In this document: positions 13,573 through 20,878 of the stretch, one piece after another
Layout of the letters: each line of letters begins with the position of its first letter
How positions within the stretch are numbered: position 1 is the first letter of the stretch
Source of the DNA: an uncultured Bacillota bacterium
GTDB taxonomy: Bacteria; Bacillota_I; Bacilli_A; RF39; UBA660
Direction: 5' to 3'
Length of the DNA stretch: 64,000 nucleotides
Assembly: GCA_900317975.1 (NCBI GenBank)
Contig: ONIZ01000001.1
Span: 1-64,000, forward strand
Position numbers and translations under genes: made by a program
Notes under the pieces: model-generated
The model's database searches: none
What the model saw: only the letters and a program-made list of their open reading frames with translations
Told to the model about the DNA's origin: nothing

Positions 13573-15471
13573 ATGAGCGATTTCAAAAAAGAACAAATTG
13601 AAGAGTATGTTAGAAAGTGGACAGATGAAAAAATTGGTAAAGACTTTACATTTAGAGAACATCAATTAGAGACAATAGTAGATATTATATTGAACATTCT
13701 TCTCCATAAGCATCATAACTATATAGTAGAAGCTCCAACAGGATCAGGAAAGTCATTGATAAACATTATATCAGCAGGTGTTTTAGCAGACTATTTTGAT
13801 CTTACTTCTTATATATTAGTATCTGATCTTTTTCTTTGGGAACAATATGAGAATTTTTTGAAGAAATATAAACATACCGGTATAGCTTCATTAAAGGGAC
13901 AAACTGGTAACTATACTTGTCTATTGAATCATGAAGACATGAAGAATGCTGATTGCCGAATGTCCGGATTGTCTTGGGCGTCTATGTTCAATAAGTCAAC
14001 AATAGAACAATATGGATATGATTGCGCTTACAAATGCCCATATATAAAAGCAAGAAAGAAAGCAATAAAGTCAAAAGTTTGTGTAATGACTTATCAACTA
14101 TTTCTTTTTGTAATGAACAATTCCACATTCAATACCGATATGTACGGAAATGAGATCTTCAAGCATCATGACGTCTTGTTCTGTGATGAGTGTCATAATA
14201 TCCCAGGAATTGTGCAACAACAATATGCACCAACTATTACAGAAAAAGATTTTGACAGATTGGAATGTTTATATAATGGGACAACAGAAGGTGAACTAAA
14301 ACTATTTCATTTGACAGATATTGAGGGATTTGAAGACAAACTTAAAGACAAGGGAATAAATGATGTAGCAGAACTAAGAAAGAGATTGAATAGCTTCTGG
14401 AAAGTATGGATAAATAATGAATCAAGAAAAGATGAAGACTATCCAATGATGCAAGAATATCTCACAATATTAGAAGGCTTTGCTGAACATGTAAAAGAAT
14501 ATAAGTTCAATATATCAACAAAGAAACTAAATAAAGAGGCATTGACTAAAGATGAGATAGAAATGTATAAGATATGTTCTTGGCATGAAAACTATATGTG
14601 TCATTGGCATGATTTCTTAGATGCTATCAATAATACGGGATTAGAATATCTCATAAAAGAAATAAATATATCTAATGAAGACCAACATATCTCTTGTTCA
14701 TTCAAATGCACTAAAGAAGACTATCTTGTATATAAATATCTCTTATGCAACGGAAAATATAAGGTGTTCTTAAGTGCTACAGTAGGTGGAAAGAATGCTT
14801 ATGATGAGAACATGGGGTTCCGATTTGATATTAATGAAGACAAAAGTGATGAACTTAATGAATCATCCATGTCTGTCATCCCATCAACATTCAACTTTGA
14901 AGAGTCTCCTGTATGGTTTCTCAATAAGTTCAAAATGAATTTCAAAGAAAAGGACATATCATTCAATCATCTTAAGACTATTATATATTCAATATGCACA
15001 ACAAAATTCAATAACCAAAAGGGAATGATTCAGACAGGATCTTATGCTTTTGCTAGACAACTATATGAATCGGCACCAATAGAGATAAAGAAAAGAATGC
15101 TTATATATAATGGATCACGAGAAAAGAATACAATGATACAAATTCACCAAATGAGCAAGAATACAATATTAGTAGGACCGACTCTTAACGAAGGAATTGA
15201 CTTGCCCGGTGAAGATTGTAGATTCATCATTATATTGAAAGTACCATTTCCAAGCTTAGGGAACAAAATAGTAAAAGAAAAGATCAAGCTGTTCCCATTA
15301 TGGTATAACTCAACAACATCTAATGAAATCATACAAGGAATAGGACGTGGAGTAAGATATAATGGAGATTGGTGTGTCACATATATATTAGATGCTTGCT
15401 TCTGGTCATTATATCTAAGCACAAAAGAACAATATCCTCAAGAACTGCAAGATAGAATAAAGATAATATAA
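13573..15471 (+). CDS. DinG/XPD-family superfamily 2 helicase with Fe-S cysteines
   Basis: 632 residues. Motif I is EAPTGSGKS (about residues 54-62), motif II CDECHN (a DExH box) and motif VI QGIGRGVR near the C-terminus. Between motifs I and II, four cysteines (YTCLL, ADCRM, YDCAYKC) fit the 4Fe-4S cluster of XPD/DinG helicases. Such enzymes unwind 5' to 3' and act in repair or on RNA-DNA hybrids. It is a single gene under its own early-type promoter motif, probably part of phage replication or recombination. Confidence 0.85.
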   Translation: MSDFKKEQIEEYVRKWTDEKIGKDFTFREHQLETIVDIILNILLHKHHNYIVEAPTGSGKSLINIISAGVLADYFDLTSYILVSDLFLWEQYENFLKKYKHTGIASLKGQTGNYTCLLNHEDMKNADCRMSGLSWASMFNKSTIEQYGYDCAYKCPYIKARKKAIKSKVCVMTYQLFLFVMNNSTFNTDMYGNEIFKHHDVLFCDECHNIPGIVQQQYAPTITEKDFDRLECLYNGTTEGELKLFHLTDIEGFEDKLKDKGINDVAELRKRLNSFWKVWINNESRKDEDYPMMQEYLTILEGFAEHVKEYKFNISTKKLNKEALTKDEIEMYKICSWHENYMCHWHDFLDAINNTGLEYLIKEINISNEDQHISCSFKCTKEDYLVYKYLLCNGKYKVFLSATVGGKNAYDENMGFRFDINEDKSDELNESSMSVIPSTFNFEESPVWFLNKFKMNFKEKDISFNHLKTIIYSICTTKFNNQKGMIQTGSYAFARQLYESAPIEIKKRMLIYNGSREKNTMIQIHQMSKNTILVGPTLNEGIDLPGEDCRFIIILKVPFPSLGNKIVKEKIKLFPLWYNSTTSNEIIQGIGRGVRYNGDWCVTYILDACFWSLYLSTKEQYPQELQDRIKII

Positions 15472-15491
15472 TTTATAAGTATTATATAGAG

Positions 15492-15506
15492 ATTATTTTT
15501 AATTAA
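15492..15506 (+). promoter_or_regulatory. Late-type promoter motif
   Basis: ATTATTTTTAATTAA lies about 25 nt before the small membrane protein at 15529. Confidence 0.45.
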
Positions 15507-15528
15507 ATAATCATATATATATAATAAG

Positions 15529-15768
15529 ATGCTAAAATGGTTGAAAGAATCTGACAGATGGAAACATTTATTAGGTGGTATTGGTATTGGTCTCTTTGCT
15601 AATTCTTTATATTGTGCAGCATATGCAGGCATTGGAATTGCAGGAGCACTTGAACTTAAAGACACTACATGGTATGGATATTGGGATTGGATTGATTTCT
15701 CTATTACATTAGTAGGTGTTGGAATAGGCTGGGGAATACATTTCTTAATTTTTTCTTTACTTTTTTAA
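15529..15768 (+). CDS. Small membrane protein, 79 aa
   Basis: Two glycine-rich hydrophobic segments (residues about 18-38 and 55-79). The first contains GGIGIGLFANSLYCAAYAGIG. Its position after a late-type motif might suit a holin, but the nearest wall hydrolase is 10 kb away, so this is only a guess. Confidence 0.6.
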   Translation: MLKWLKESDRWKHLLGGIGIGLFANSLYCAAYAGIGIAGALELKDTTWYGYWDWIDFSITLVGVGIGWGIHFLIFSLLF

Positions 15769-15774
15769 ACTTTT

Positions 15775-15816
15775 TTGAAAATTATGATTATTATTAACTA
15801 TATTTAATATATATAA
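15775..15816 (+). promoter_or_regulatory. Early-type promoter motif
   Basis: TTTTTGAAA, then AACTATATTTAATATATATA, before a 32-codon frame. Confidence 0.45.
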
Positions 15817-15842
15817 TACAACAAATAATTAATTCAACAAAT

Positions 15843-15941
15843 ATGAGAACGAAGCAGTATACATATAATAATACATTAAAACAAGACGCGTTAATAGATA
15901 ATGTGTCCTGGATGTTCTTGTTGAATAATATTGAAAGTTAA
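15843..15941 (+). CDS. Possible small protein, 32 aa
   Basis: It reads MRTKQYTYNNTLKQDALIDN and ends at TAA. The frame is flanked by an early-type promoter motif and a strong terminator, so a short transcript is made here. Whether it is translated or acts as RNA cannot be told. Confidence 0.4.
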   Translation: MRTKQYTYNNTLKQDALIDNVSWMFLLNNIES

Positions 15942-15970
15942 GATCATAAAACACACTATATATAAACAAG

Positions 15971-16010
15971 AAATCCAGGAGTTCAAATAAAATGAATTTC
16001 TGGATTTTTT
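15971..16010 (+). terminator. Rho-independent terminator
   Basis: AAATCCAG (15971-15978) and CTGGATTTTTT form a hairpin with a T-run. Confidence 0.75.
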
Positions 16011-16011
16011 A

Positions 16012-16404
16012 TTGAATTATTTCTAAACGTTACTATATTAATATATATAAAATTGATCTTTGAAATATACAGAAAATTATTTGAAAAAAGTTCACAGTAA
16101 AATTGAATTTTTGAAAATAGTTTCTATATTATACATGTAAGTTGATTAAATAAATCACTTATTAAAAATGCTCTTTGACATATTCAATTTAAAAGAATTG
16201 AGGTCATCAAAGAATTAGATCTTTGACATATTGGTACAACATATATAAAGAACTTAATGATAAGGAAGAGGATGGTGGAAAACCTCTGCTGTGATGAGCC
16301 GCCAAGCGGGCAAGCAGTATAGTTCAGTAAATATATTCTTGAATTCCTGGACATATCTGGGGTTCCTGAACAACAGAATTTCCAAATCATTTTGAAAAAT
16401 ATAT
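16012..16404 (+). other. Non-coding leader of the second tRNA array with two promoter motifs
   Basis: Two early-type promoter motifs (16012-16050 and 16103-16140) are followed by a repeated CTTTGACATATT (about 16171 and 16222) and the hairpin GCCGCC/GGGC near 16300. No credible reading frame is present. It probably is the transcribed leader of the tRNA array. Confidence 0.5.
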
Positions 16405-16478
16405 ACTCCAGTAACTCAGTCGGTTAGAGTGCTCGGCTTATACCCAAGTGGTCGGAGGTTCAAGTCCTTCCTGGAGTA
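16405..16478 (+). tRNA. tRNA-Ile(TAT)
   Basis: The acceptor ACTCCAG/CTGGAGT is perfect. The loop CTTATAC sits on CTCGG/CCAAG with one mismatch, and the T-loop is TTCAAGT. Confidence 0.85.
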
Positions 16479-16487
16479 CTATAAATT

Positions 16488-16570
16488 GCCGAAATGGGAC
16501 AGTGGTCGACTCCGCTTGACTTGTAATCATGATCCGTAAGGACGCGTCAGTTCGAATCTGACTTTCGGCT
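16488..16570 (+). tRNA. tRNA-Thr(TGT) with a long variable arm
   Basis: The acceptor GCCGAAA/TTTCGGC is perfect. The loop CTTGTAA sits on CTTGA/TCATG. The variable region forms TCC-GTAA-GGA, unusual for Thr. If the loop is read one base later the anticodon would be GTA (Tyr), whose bacterial tRNAs are class II, so the isotype is not fully certain. Confidence 0.7.
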
Positions 16571-16665
16571 CAAATATGAAATTGTAAATTACGAACACTT
16601 AGGATTTATTAAAAGTAGTATTTTGATTGGGTTATGCTTCCCAAGAATATAGACAAAAAGCATAT

Positions 16666-16739
16666 GGGCTTGCATGTTCCAAGGCTGGCGTTTCTCCCTT
16701 GCAAGGAGAGAGTGGAGAGTTCGATTCTCTTCGGGTCCA
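16666..16739 (+). tRNA. tRNA-Ala(TGC) copy 1
   Basis: The anticodon arm TCTCC-CTTGCAA-GGAGA is perfect. The acceptor GGGCTTG/CGGGTCC relies on several G-T pairs. The T-loop is TTCGATT. Confidence 0.82.
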
Positions 16740-16760
16740 CAAAATAAAAGTTCTTTAATT

Positions 16761-16833
16761 GCCTTTATAGCTCAATTGGTAGAGCAGCTGTTTTGTAAAC
16801 AGCAGGTTGTCGGATCATACCCGGCTAGAGGCT
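16761..16833 (+). tRNA. tRNA-Thr(TGT) copy 2
   Basis: The acceptor GCCTTTA/TAGAGGC and the anticodon arm GCTGT-TTTGTAA-ACAGC are clear. The T-loop ATCATAC on GTCGG/CCGGC is unusual. Confidence 0.8.
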
Positions 16834-16963
16834 CAATCAAGTCATTAGTCATAAGGTTTAAGAGGTCGCGCCTCAACGTAACGTATTCCATCCCTGAAGA
16901 AATTCAAATGTGTTTCCTAATCGTAAGTAGGTATGACAGTACGGTTATAATTCTGTCAAATTT
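16834..16963 (+). other. Inter-tRNA spacer
   Basis: It contains a TTAGTCATAAGG string and a GACAG/CTGTC hairpin (about 16934-16957). No tRNA or frame is supported. Confidence 0.25.
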
Positions 16964-17036
16964 GGGTCTATGGTATAGATGGCTAACACTTCTGCTTTGC
17001 ACGCAGAGATCCCGGGTTCGAGTCCCGGTAGATCCA
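16964..17036 (+). tRNA. tRNA-Ala(TGC) copy 2
   Basis: The acceptor GGGTCTA/TAGATCC, the anticodon arm TCTGC-TTTGCAC-GCAGA and the T-arm CCGGG-TTCGAGT-CCCGG are all perfect. Confidence 0.92.
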
Positions 17037-17054
17037 CTTTAAGTTCTTTATAAA

Positions 17055-17347
17055 GCCGATGTAGCTCGAAGGTCGAGCAAGTGACTGTGCCTTTAATAGC
17101 AGCTCTTCATGGAAACATGTTAGATGAAAATTCCGCTAATTCGGTGAATTGAGTATTTCGGGTAAATACGGTGACGCCGAGCTAAATCAAGTTAATTACT
17201 TGTAAACGTGTACAGACTATAGACGGAACGCCTAAACTAAATTATATAGCATGGTGATAACATAGTCGAGACAGCAACAGAAATGGTCTTAGCGATAAGA
17301 TGCTGTAAAGTAATCATTAGGTGTGGGTTCGATTCCCTCCATCGGCG
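17055..17347 (+). tRNA. tRNA-Asn(GTT) with a 222-nt group I intron
   Basis: The exons 17055-17088 and 17311-17347 give acceptor GCCGATG/CATCGGC and anticodon arm AGTGA-CTGTTAA-TCATT. The exon end CTGT pairs with GCAG just inside the intron, giving the U-G pair of a group I P1, and the intron ends in G. Core strings GCTAATTCGG, GAGCTAAAT, ACAGACTATA and ATAGTC are present. The intron is 17089-17310. Confidence 0.88.
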
Positions 17348-17351
17348 CAAT

Positions 17352-17441
17352 AATTTAGTAGTCATAATAAGAGATACTTCGAAGACTCAACTTTTAATTG
17401 ATAATTTTCTAAATTCTCTCTTATTAAATATTCTCTAAATT
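17352..17441 (+). ncRNA. Two-helix element enclosing only an anticodon-arm-like hairpin
   Basis: The outer helix AATTTAG (17352-17358) pairs with CTAAATT (17435-17441), and the inner helix AATAAGAGA (17366-17374) pairs perfectly with TCTCTTATT (17417-17425). TAGTCAT, TACTTCG and ATATTCT are in their conserved places. The 35-nt insert contains CTCAA-CTTTTAA-TTGAT, which looks like a Lys(TTT) anticodon arm, but no acceptor, D or T arm is present. Confidence 0.6.
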
Positions 17442-17447
17442 TATTTA

Positions 17448-17519
17448 GGGCCTTTAGTTAAAAGGTTATAACGCACGACTCATAATCCTGTATTTCTGGT
17501 TCGAGTCCAGGAGGGCCCA
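17448..17519 (+). tRNA. tRNA-Met(CAT) or tRNA-Ile2(CAT), second CAT tRNA
   Basis: The acceptor GGGCCTT/AGGGCCC pairs with a wobble. The loop CTCATAA sits on CACGA/TCCTG with one mismatch, and the T-arm is TCTGG-TTCGAGT-CCAGG. Confidence 0.82.
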
Positions 17520-17552
17520 CCCAATGTGACTGAAGCGATAAAAATGGGGTTT

Positions 17553-17625
17553 GCGCTCTTAGCTCAGTTGGTAGAGCAACGGGCTTTTAATCCGTGAGTC
17601 TTGGGTTCGAATCCCAAAGGGCGTA
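17553..17625 (+). tRNA. tRNA-Lys(TTT)
   Basis: The anticodon arm ACGGG-CTTTTAA-TCCGT, T-arm TTGGG-TTCGAAT-CCCAA and acceptor GCGCTCT/AGGGCGT are clear. Confidence 0.88.
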
Positions 17626-17630
17626 CAAAT

Positions 17631-17705
17631 GGGAGTATCATACTAATAGGTTTAGGTGGTTGCCCTCTCAAGGCAAAGATACGAGTTCGAATCTCGTTAC
17701 TCCTA
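17631..17705 (+). tRNA. tRNA-Glu(CTC)
   Basis: The anticodon arm TTGCC-CTCTCAA-GGCAA is perfect, the acceptor is GGGAGTA/TACTCCT, and the T-arm is ACGAG-TTCGAAT-CTCGT. Confidence 0.88.
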
Positions 17706-17706
17706 C

Positions 17707-17883
17707 GAAGTTATTCATCTCGGTGGCTGGCTGACAGCAAAAGAGAGGCATTAGAATTACAGGTTTTCCGGATATAACCATGTAATACTTGTCGGAAATT
17801 TAGAATCAAGTGCGCATACAAGAACAAATTTCCCAAAGGCTTTAACCTGAAAAAATTGGGTGAGATGGTAATTGGATAACTTC
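17707..17883 (+). ncRNA. 177-nt structured RNA with nested closing helices
   Basis: GAAGTTAT (17707-17714) pairs with ATAACTTC (17876-17883), and inside it CATCTC (17716-17721) pairs with GAGATG (17862-17867). There is no T-arm and no reading frame. The outer ends touch the flanking tRNA genes. It is a good candidate for an independent stable RNA of unknown family. Confidence 0.5.
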
Positions 17884-17887
17884 TTTT

Positions 17888-17960
17888 AGGGCTATCATAT
17901 AGTGGTTGAATATGCCACCCTTACAAGGTGGTCTCCCCAGTTCGAATCTGGGTGGCCCTA
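17888..17960 (+). tRNA. tRNA-Val(TAC)
   Basis: The acceptor AGGGCTA/TGGCCCT, the anticodon arm CCACC-CTTACAA-GGTGG and the T-arm CCCAG-TTCGAAT-CTGGG are clear. Confidence 0.92.
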
Positions 17961-18062
17961 CAATTGCATGCCATGCTAAGAACTAATTGTAGATGTTTTT
18001 AAGACGGAGGTTAGCGGTAATCATTCTAATCCTGTAGAAGAAAGGTCTTGTGATTACATTTT
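17961..18062 (+). ncRNA. Inter-tRNA structured stretch
   Basis: CAATT/AATTG closes a first hairpin (17961-17989), and GTAATCA/TGATTAC plus AAGAC/GTCTT close a second one. No tRNA elements are present. Confidence 0.35.
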
Positions 18063-18139
18063 GGGCTCTGGGTATGCTTTGGTGTGTACGCCTGACTGTC
18101 ACTCAGGAGAACAGGTCGGTTCGAATCCGATAGGGCCCG
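18063..18139 (+). tRNA. tRNA-Asp(GTC), uninterrupted copy
   Basis: The acceptor GGGCTCT/AGGGCCC and the anticodon arm CCTGA-CTGTCAC-TCAGG are perfect, and the T-loop is TTCGAAT. A second Asp(GTC) gene at 23653 carries the small intron. Confidence 0.9.
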
Positions 18140-18380
18140 CAAATATTATTTTGATTAGGTTGTAATTAAAGTAATATTACATGGAAGAAATGAAGAGAGA
18201 AGATGAACTGATTAATTGGTTTGAGAAAATAGATTAATTAAACAGGGAATATTACCTACCCCTTTATAGTAGGAAGTTTTACATGTTCTTTGTAAGACTT
18301 TGGTTGATTATAAACTATGCCTAAGTATAAAAAAGTTTATCCGGTTCGTGGAAATTCCGGTTTAATTTCCACATTTTAAT
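18140..18380 (+). other. Non-coding stretch with strong 3' hairpin
   Basis: About 240 nt without a tRNA. GTGGAAATT/AATTTCCAC near 18350-18371 is a strong hairpin followed by ATTTTAATT. A second pairing involves AATATTAC near 18173 and the GAATATTACC at 18248. A 18-codon frame (MEEMKREDELINWFEKID) starts at 18181; it may be fortuitous. Confidence 0.35.
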
Positions 18381-18465
18381 TGGGAGGGTAACCGGTAATG
18401 ATAGCCGCGCGGACTGTAAATCCGCTCCTTAATTGGACTGGGGGTTTGAGTCCCTCTCCTCCCAC
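18381..18465 (+). tRNA. tRNA-Tyr(GTA)
   Basis: The anticodon arm GCGGA-CTGTAAA-TCCGC is perfect. The acceptor is TGGGAGG/CCTCCCA, with a class II variable arm TCC/GGA and the T-loop TTTGAGT. Confidence 0.92.
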
Positions 18466-18548
18466 ATTCCTGCAGGCAGGTGGTTTTCAGGCCAAGGTTC
18501 CCTCTGTAAATGAGTGGTCGCGACCAATCATACAAAAACCTGGCACCA

Positions 18549-18637
18549 GCCTCAATCGTATATCGGAAATGACTGGAGACAGTTAATTATCTCTGACTCT
18601 TAATCAGATGAGCTGGGTTCGACTCCCAGTTGAGGCA
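18549..18637 (+). tRNA. tRNA-Lys(CTT) with an extra hairpin in the D-loop
   Basis: The acceptor GCCTCAA/TTGAGGC, the anticodon arm TCTGA-CTCTTAA-TCAGA and the T-arm CTGGG-TTCGACT-CCCAG are perfect. The D region is about 15 nt too long and contains ACTG-GAGA-CAGT, a short hairpin with a GNRA loop. The following Lys gene has the same peculiarity. Confidence 0.85.
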
Positions 18638-18642
18638 CATTT

Positions 18643-18731
18643 GGATCCTTCGTATATCGGTAAGTGCTGGCAACAGACGATTATCTCAGACTTTTAATCT
18701 GATGAGCTGGGTTCGACTCCCAGAGGATCCA
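18643..18731 (+). tRNA. tRNA-Lys(TTT) with an extra hairpin in the D-loop
   Basis: The acceptor GGATCCT/AGGATCC, the anticodon arm TCAGA-CTTTTAA-TCTGA and the T-arm CTGGG-TTCGACT-CCCAG are perfect. The D-stem TCGT/ACGA encloses a 23-nt loop with CTG-GCAA-CAG, again a GNRA hairpin. It is clearly a duplicate of the preceding gene with a changed acceptor and anticodon. Confidence 0.87.
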
Positions 18732-18745
18732 CATTTATTTTATAT

Positions 18746-18792
18746 TTGAATTGAAATTAACAATAGTCAAATACTATATTAAATATATATAA
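18746..18792 (+). promoter_or_regulatory. Early-type promoter motif
   Basis: TTGAATTG, then ATACTATATTAAATATATAT, before the intron-bearing tRNA-Leu and the downstream endonuclease-like gene. Confidence 0.5.
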
Positions 18793-18834
18793 GTTCTTTG
18801 AAATTATGTAAATAGCCCGAAGCCATAAAGGAAT

Positions 18835-19108
18835 GGCCCGATGGTGGAATTGGTAGACACGAGGGAAAGCCAAATGAAGTGAGTCCCTCCTTGATTAAGC
18901 ATTGTTAATCATGTAAAAAACTCCGCTAATTCGCACGAGAGAGTAAACTTAGATGCGAGCTAAATGGAATTAATTCCTAAATGTGTAGAGACTATACACG
19001 GAGACCTTCAATGCAATTTATAAGGTAAGACATAGTCCAGACAAGCAATTATCTGCTTAAAATCCCTTCCAAAGTTAATGGGTGCGGGTTCGAGTCCCGC
19101 TCGGGCTA
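18835..19108 (+). tRNA. tRNA-Leu(TAA) with a group I intron
   Basis: The 5' part GGCCCGA-TG-GTGGAATTGGTAGACAC and the 3' part with CTTAAAA-TCCCT and the T-arm GCGGG-TTCGAGT-CCCGC give tRNA-Leu(TAA). AGGGA before the intron pairs with TCCCT after it. The intron has GCTAATTCG, GAGCTAAAT, GAGACTATAC and ATAGTC. The exact splice sites could not be fixed. The 3' boundary is likely the G before CTTAAAA. Confidence 0.8.
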
Positions 19109-19132
19109 CAAATTTATTAATTTTTTTAATTT

Positions 19133-19882
19133 ATGTTTAAATGTGAATGTGGAAGAGAATTTGAATCTAAATCATCATTAAATTCACATGCAAGATTTTG
19201 TTCATTATATAAGAAAAAACCAAAGAAAATTTCTAAATATAAAATAAATGAAAATACATGGAAATGTGAATGCGGAAGAGAATTTAATAATTCACAATCA
19301 TTAAATGGTCATTTATCACATTGTGATTATCATCATGAATGTTTAGGAACAGAAAGAAAATTAAGACCTTCCGAAATAAATCATTCTATGAATTGGGAAA
19401 ATAAAACAAAAGATGAAATAGATAGAATTTATCAAAAAATATCAAAAACATTAAAAGAAAAATATTCATCTGGGGAATTGCATGGATCATTTTTAGGAAA
19501 ACATCATACAGAAGAATCTAAAGAAAAAACAAGAAATTCTACATTAAAATATATTGAAAGTTTACCAAATTATAATGGAACTAAAGCAAGATATTCTCAT
19601 AAAGCATGTCAATATATAGATAATTTAAATAAAGAAAAACATTGGAATTTGCAACATGCAGAAAATGGAGGAGAATATTCAGTATGTGGTTATTTTGTAG
19701 ATGGATATGATAAAGAACGAAATATTGTATTTGAATATGATGAACCAATTCATTATAAAGATAAAGAAAATAATATATTAAAAGATAAAGATATTAAACG
19801 TCAACAAAATATTATAAATAAATTAAATTGTGAATTTTGGAGATATAATGAATATTTAGATATATTATATAAAATTTATTAG
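19133..19882 (+). CDS. Homing-endonuclease-like protein: two zinc fingers plus Vsr-like nuclease
   Basis: 249 residues. Two C2H2-type fingers (CECGREF...HARFC at about 3-23, CECGREF...HLSHC at about 44-63) would bind DNA. The C-terminal third has FVDGYDKERNIVFEYDEPIHY followed by DIKRQQNIINKL, the acidic pattern of Vsr/EDxHD-type homing nucleases. It lies 25 nt after the group I intron-bearing tRNA-Leu, which suggests it mobilises that intron. It is very AT-rich compared with neighbours, as expected for a mobile gene. It ends in TAG; the downstream frame is in phase, so read-through would fuse them. Confidence 0.75.
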   Translation: MFKCECGREFESKSSLNSHARFCSLYKKKPKKISKYKINENTWKCECGREFNNSQSLNGHLSHCDYHHECLGTERKLRPSEINHSMNWENKTKDEIDRIYQKISKTLKEKYSSGELHGSFLGKHHTEESKEKTRNSTLKYIESLPNYNGTKARYSHKACQYIDNLNKEKHWNLQHAENGGEYSVCGYFVDGYDKERNIVFEYDEPIHYKDKENNILKDKDIKRQQNIINKLNCEFWRYNEYLDILYKIY

Positions 19883-19963
19883 ACATATTTGCTAATGATA
19901 TTACACAATGTTTCAGGATGTATGGCTTTTTCATTGAATATTGATGGAAAAGAAGAAATTGAT

Positions 19964-20149
19964 ATGACTAATGAAGAGAGAATGCAAGTCATAGATAAAA
20001 TTTATGAATGGATGAAGAGACATCCAGAGTTATTGAATAATATTCTTCAGGATTTGTCTTCATTTGGTGAGTATAGAGTCATTAATGATAAGCCATGTGA
20101 ATGTTGTGGAGATATTGTGGATGAATTTGTATTAGATTTGGATGAATAA
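19964..20149 (+). CDS. Small acidic protein with a CxxC pair, 61 aa
   Basis: The start MTNEERMQVIDKIYEW is chosen because coding-like composition begins there; an upstream ATG at 19895 would add 23 residues. The C-terminal half has CECCGD, a possible half metal site. No family recognised. Confidence 0.5.
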   Translation: MTNEERMQVIDKIYEWMKRHPELLNNILQDLSSFGEYRVINDKPCECCGDIVDEFVLDLDE

Positions 20150-20187
20150 CAATTAAACAAATATATATAGAGAAGCGTAAATTATTT

Positions 20188-20835
20188 ATGAAGAAAATCT
20201 TATTTTCACTTTTGGCAATGTTTATGATGTGTTTTGCCATTAGTTTAGTTTCATGTAATGGATGCGGAAATAAGCCAGTTGCTGAAGATGAGCCTGAGTT
20301 AAATCCTGCTATTACTGAATTAGTAGTTGAAAATGTCATTTCTACAGATCGTGAATATATGTTTATGAATTATGGAGATGACTATCGCTGGTTTGAGACA
20401 TGTATTGTTCTTCAGGATTTCCTTGATGAGGAGTGTGATGGAACAGTAACAGGTCTTTCTAATGTCTTCCAAGTAGTTGCGGAAAAGGATAAAGGAGCAG
20501 ATACTTTTGTAGTTCTTGCGGCTCATACTCCTGATACAACTGCATATGAAGTCAAGCATGGTTTCTGGGTAGAAGATTTCCCAATGAATGATGAAGAGAT
20601 CAAGGTAACATTTGCCCAGGCATTTGAAAAGCTTAATCAGGTCAATTATCCAAAGCCACATTCTAAGCAATGTGTATTACGGAAGCAGGTTGGTCCTAAG
20701 GCATGCAATCCACAATATATCTTTGGTAATGTACATGCTCAGCTTTATGTAGACGCTGTTACTGGAGATGTAAGTGATGTAAATCCTGTTTATGGAGACA
20801 TTAAGTTAGAGAAGCCTCTTGGTGAGTGGCCCTAA
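20188..20835 (+). CDS. Lipoprotein, 215 aa
   Basis: It has a classical signal peptide (MKKILFSLLAMFMMCFAISL) with lipobox LVSC, so the mature protein starts at Cys near residue 23 and is followed by NGCGNK. It would be anchored in the outer envelope of a Bacteroidales host. Phage lipoproteins can exclude superinfecting phages, but no family is recognised. Codon use resembles the host-like genes (for example the Ro60 gene). Confidence 0.75.
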   Translation: MKKILFSLLAMFMMCFAISLVSCNGCGNKPVAEDEPELNPAITELVVENVISTDREYMFMNYGDDYRWFETCIVLQDFLDEECDGTVTGLSNVFQVVAEKDKGADTFVVLAAHTPDTTAYEVKHGFWVEDFPMNDEEIKVTFAQAFEKLNQVNYPKPHSKQCVLRKQVGPKACNPQYIFGNVHAQLYVDAVTGDVSDVNPVYGDIKLEKPLGEWP

Positions 20836-20878
20836 ACAATAAATTTACTTGTTAAATTATATTTAATTATTTTATATT

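Noticed and set aside
16674-17042. Open frame of 122 codons
   Set aside because: It covers three tRNA genes (Ala, Thr, Ala) and their spacers; no codon-use or family signal.
18398-18586. Open frame of 62 codons
   Set aside because: It runs through tRNA-Tyr and into tRNA-Lys(CTT); shadow of RNA genes.
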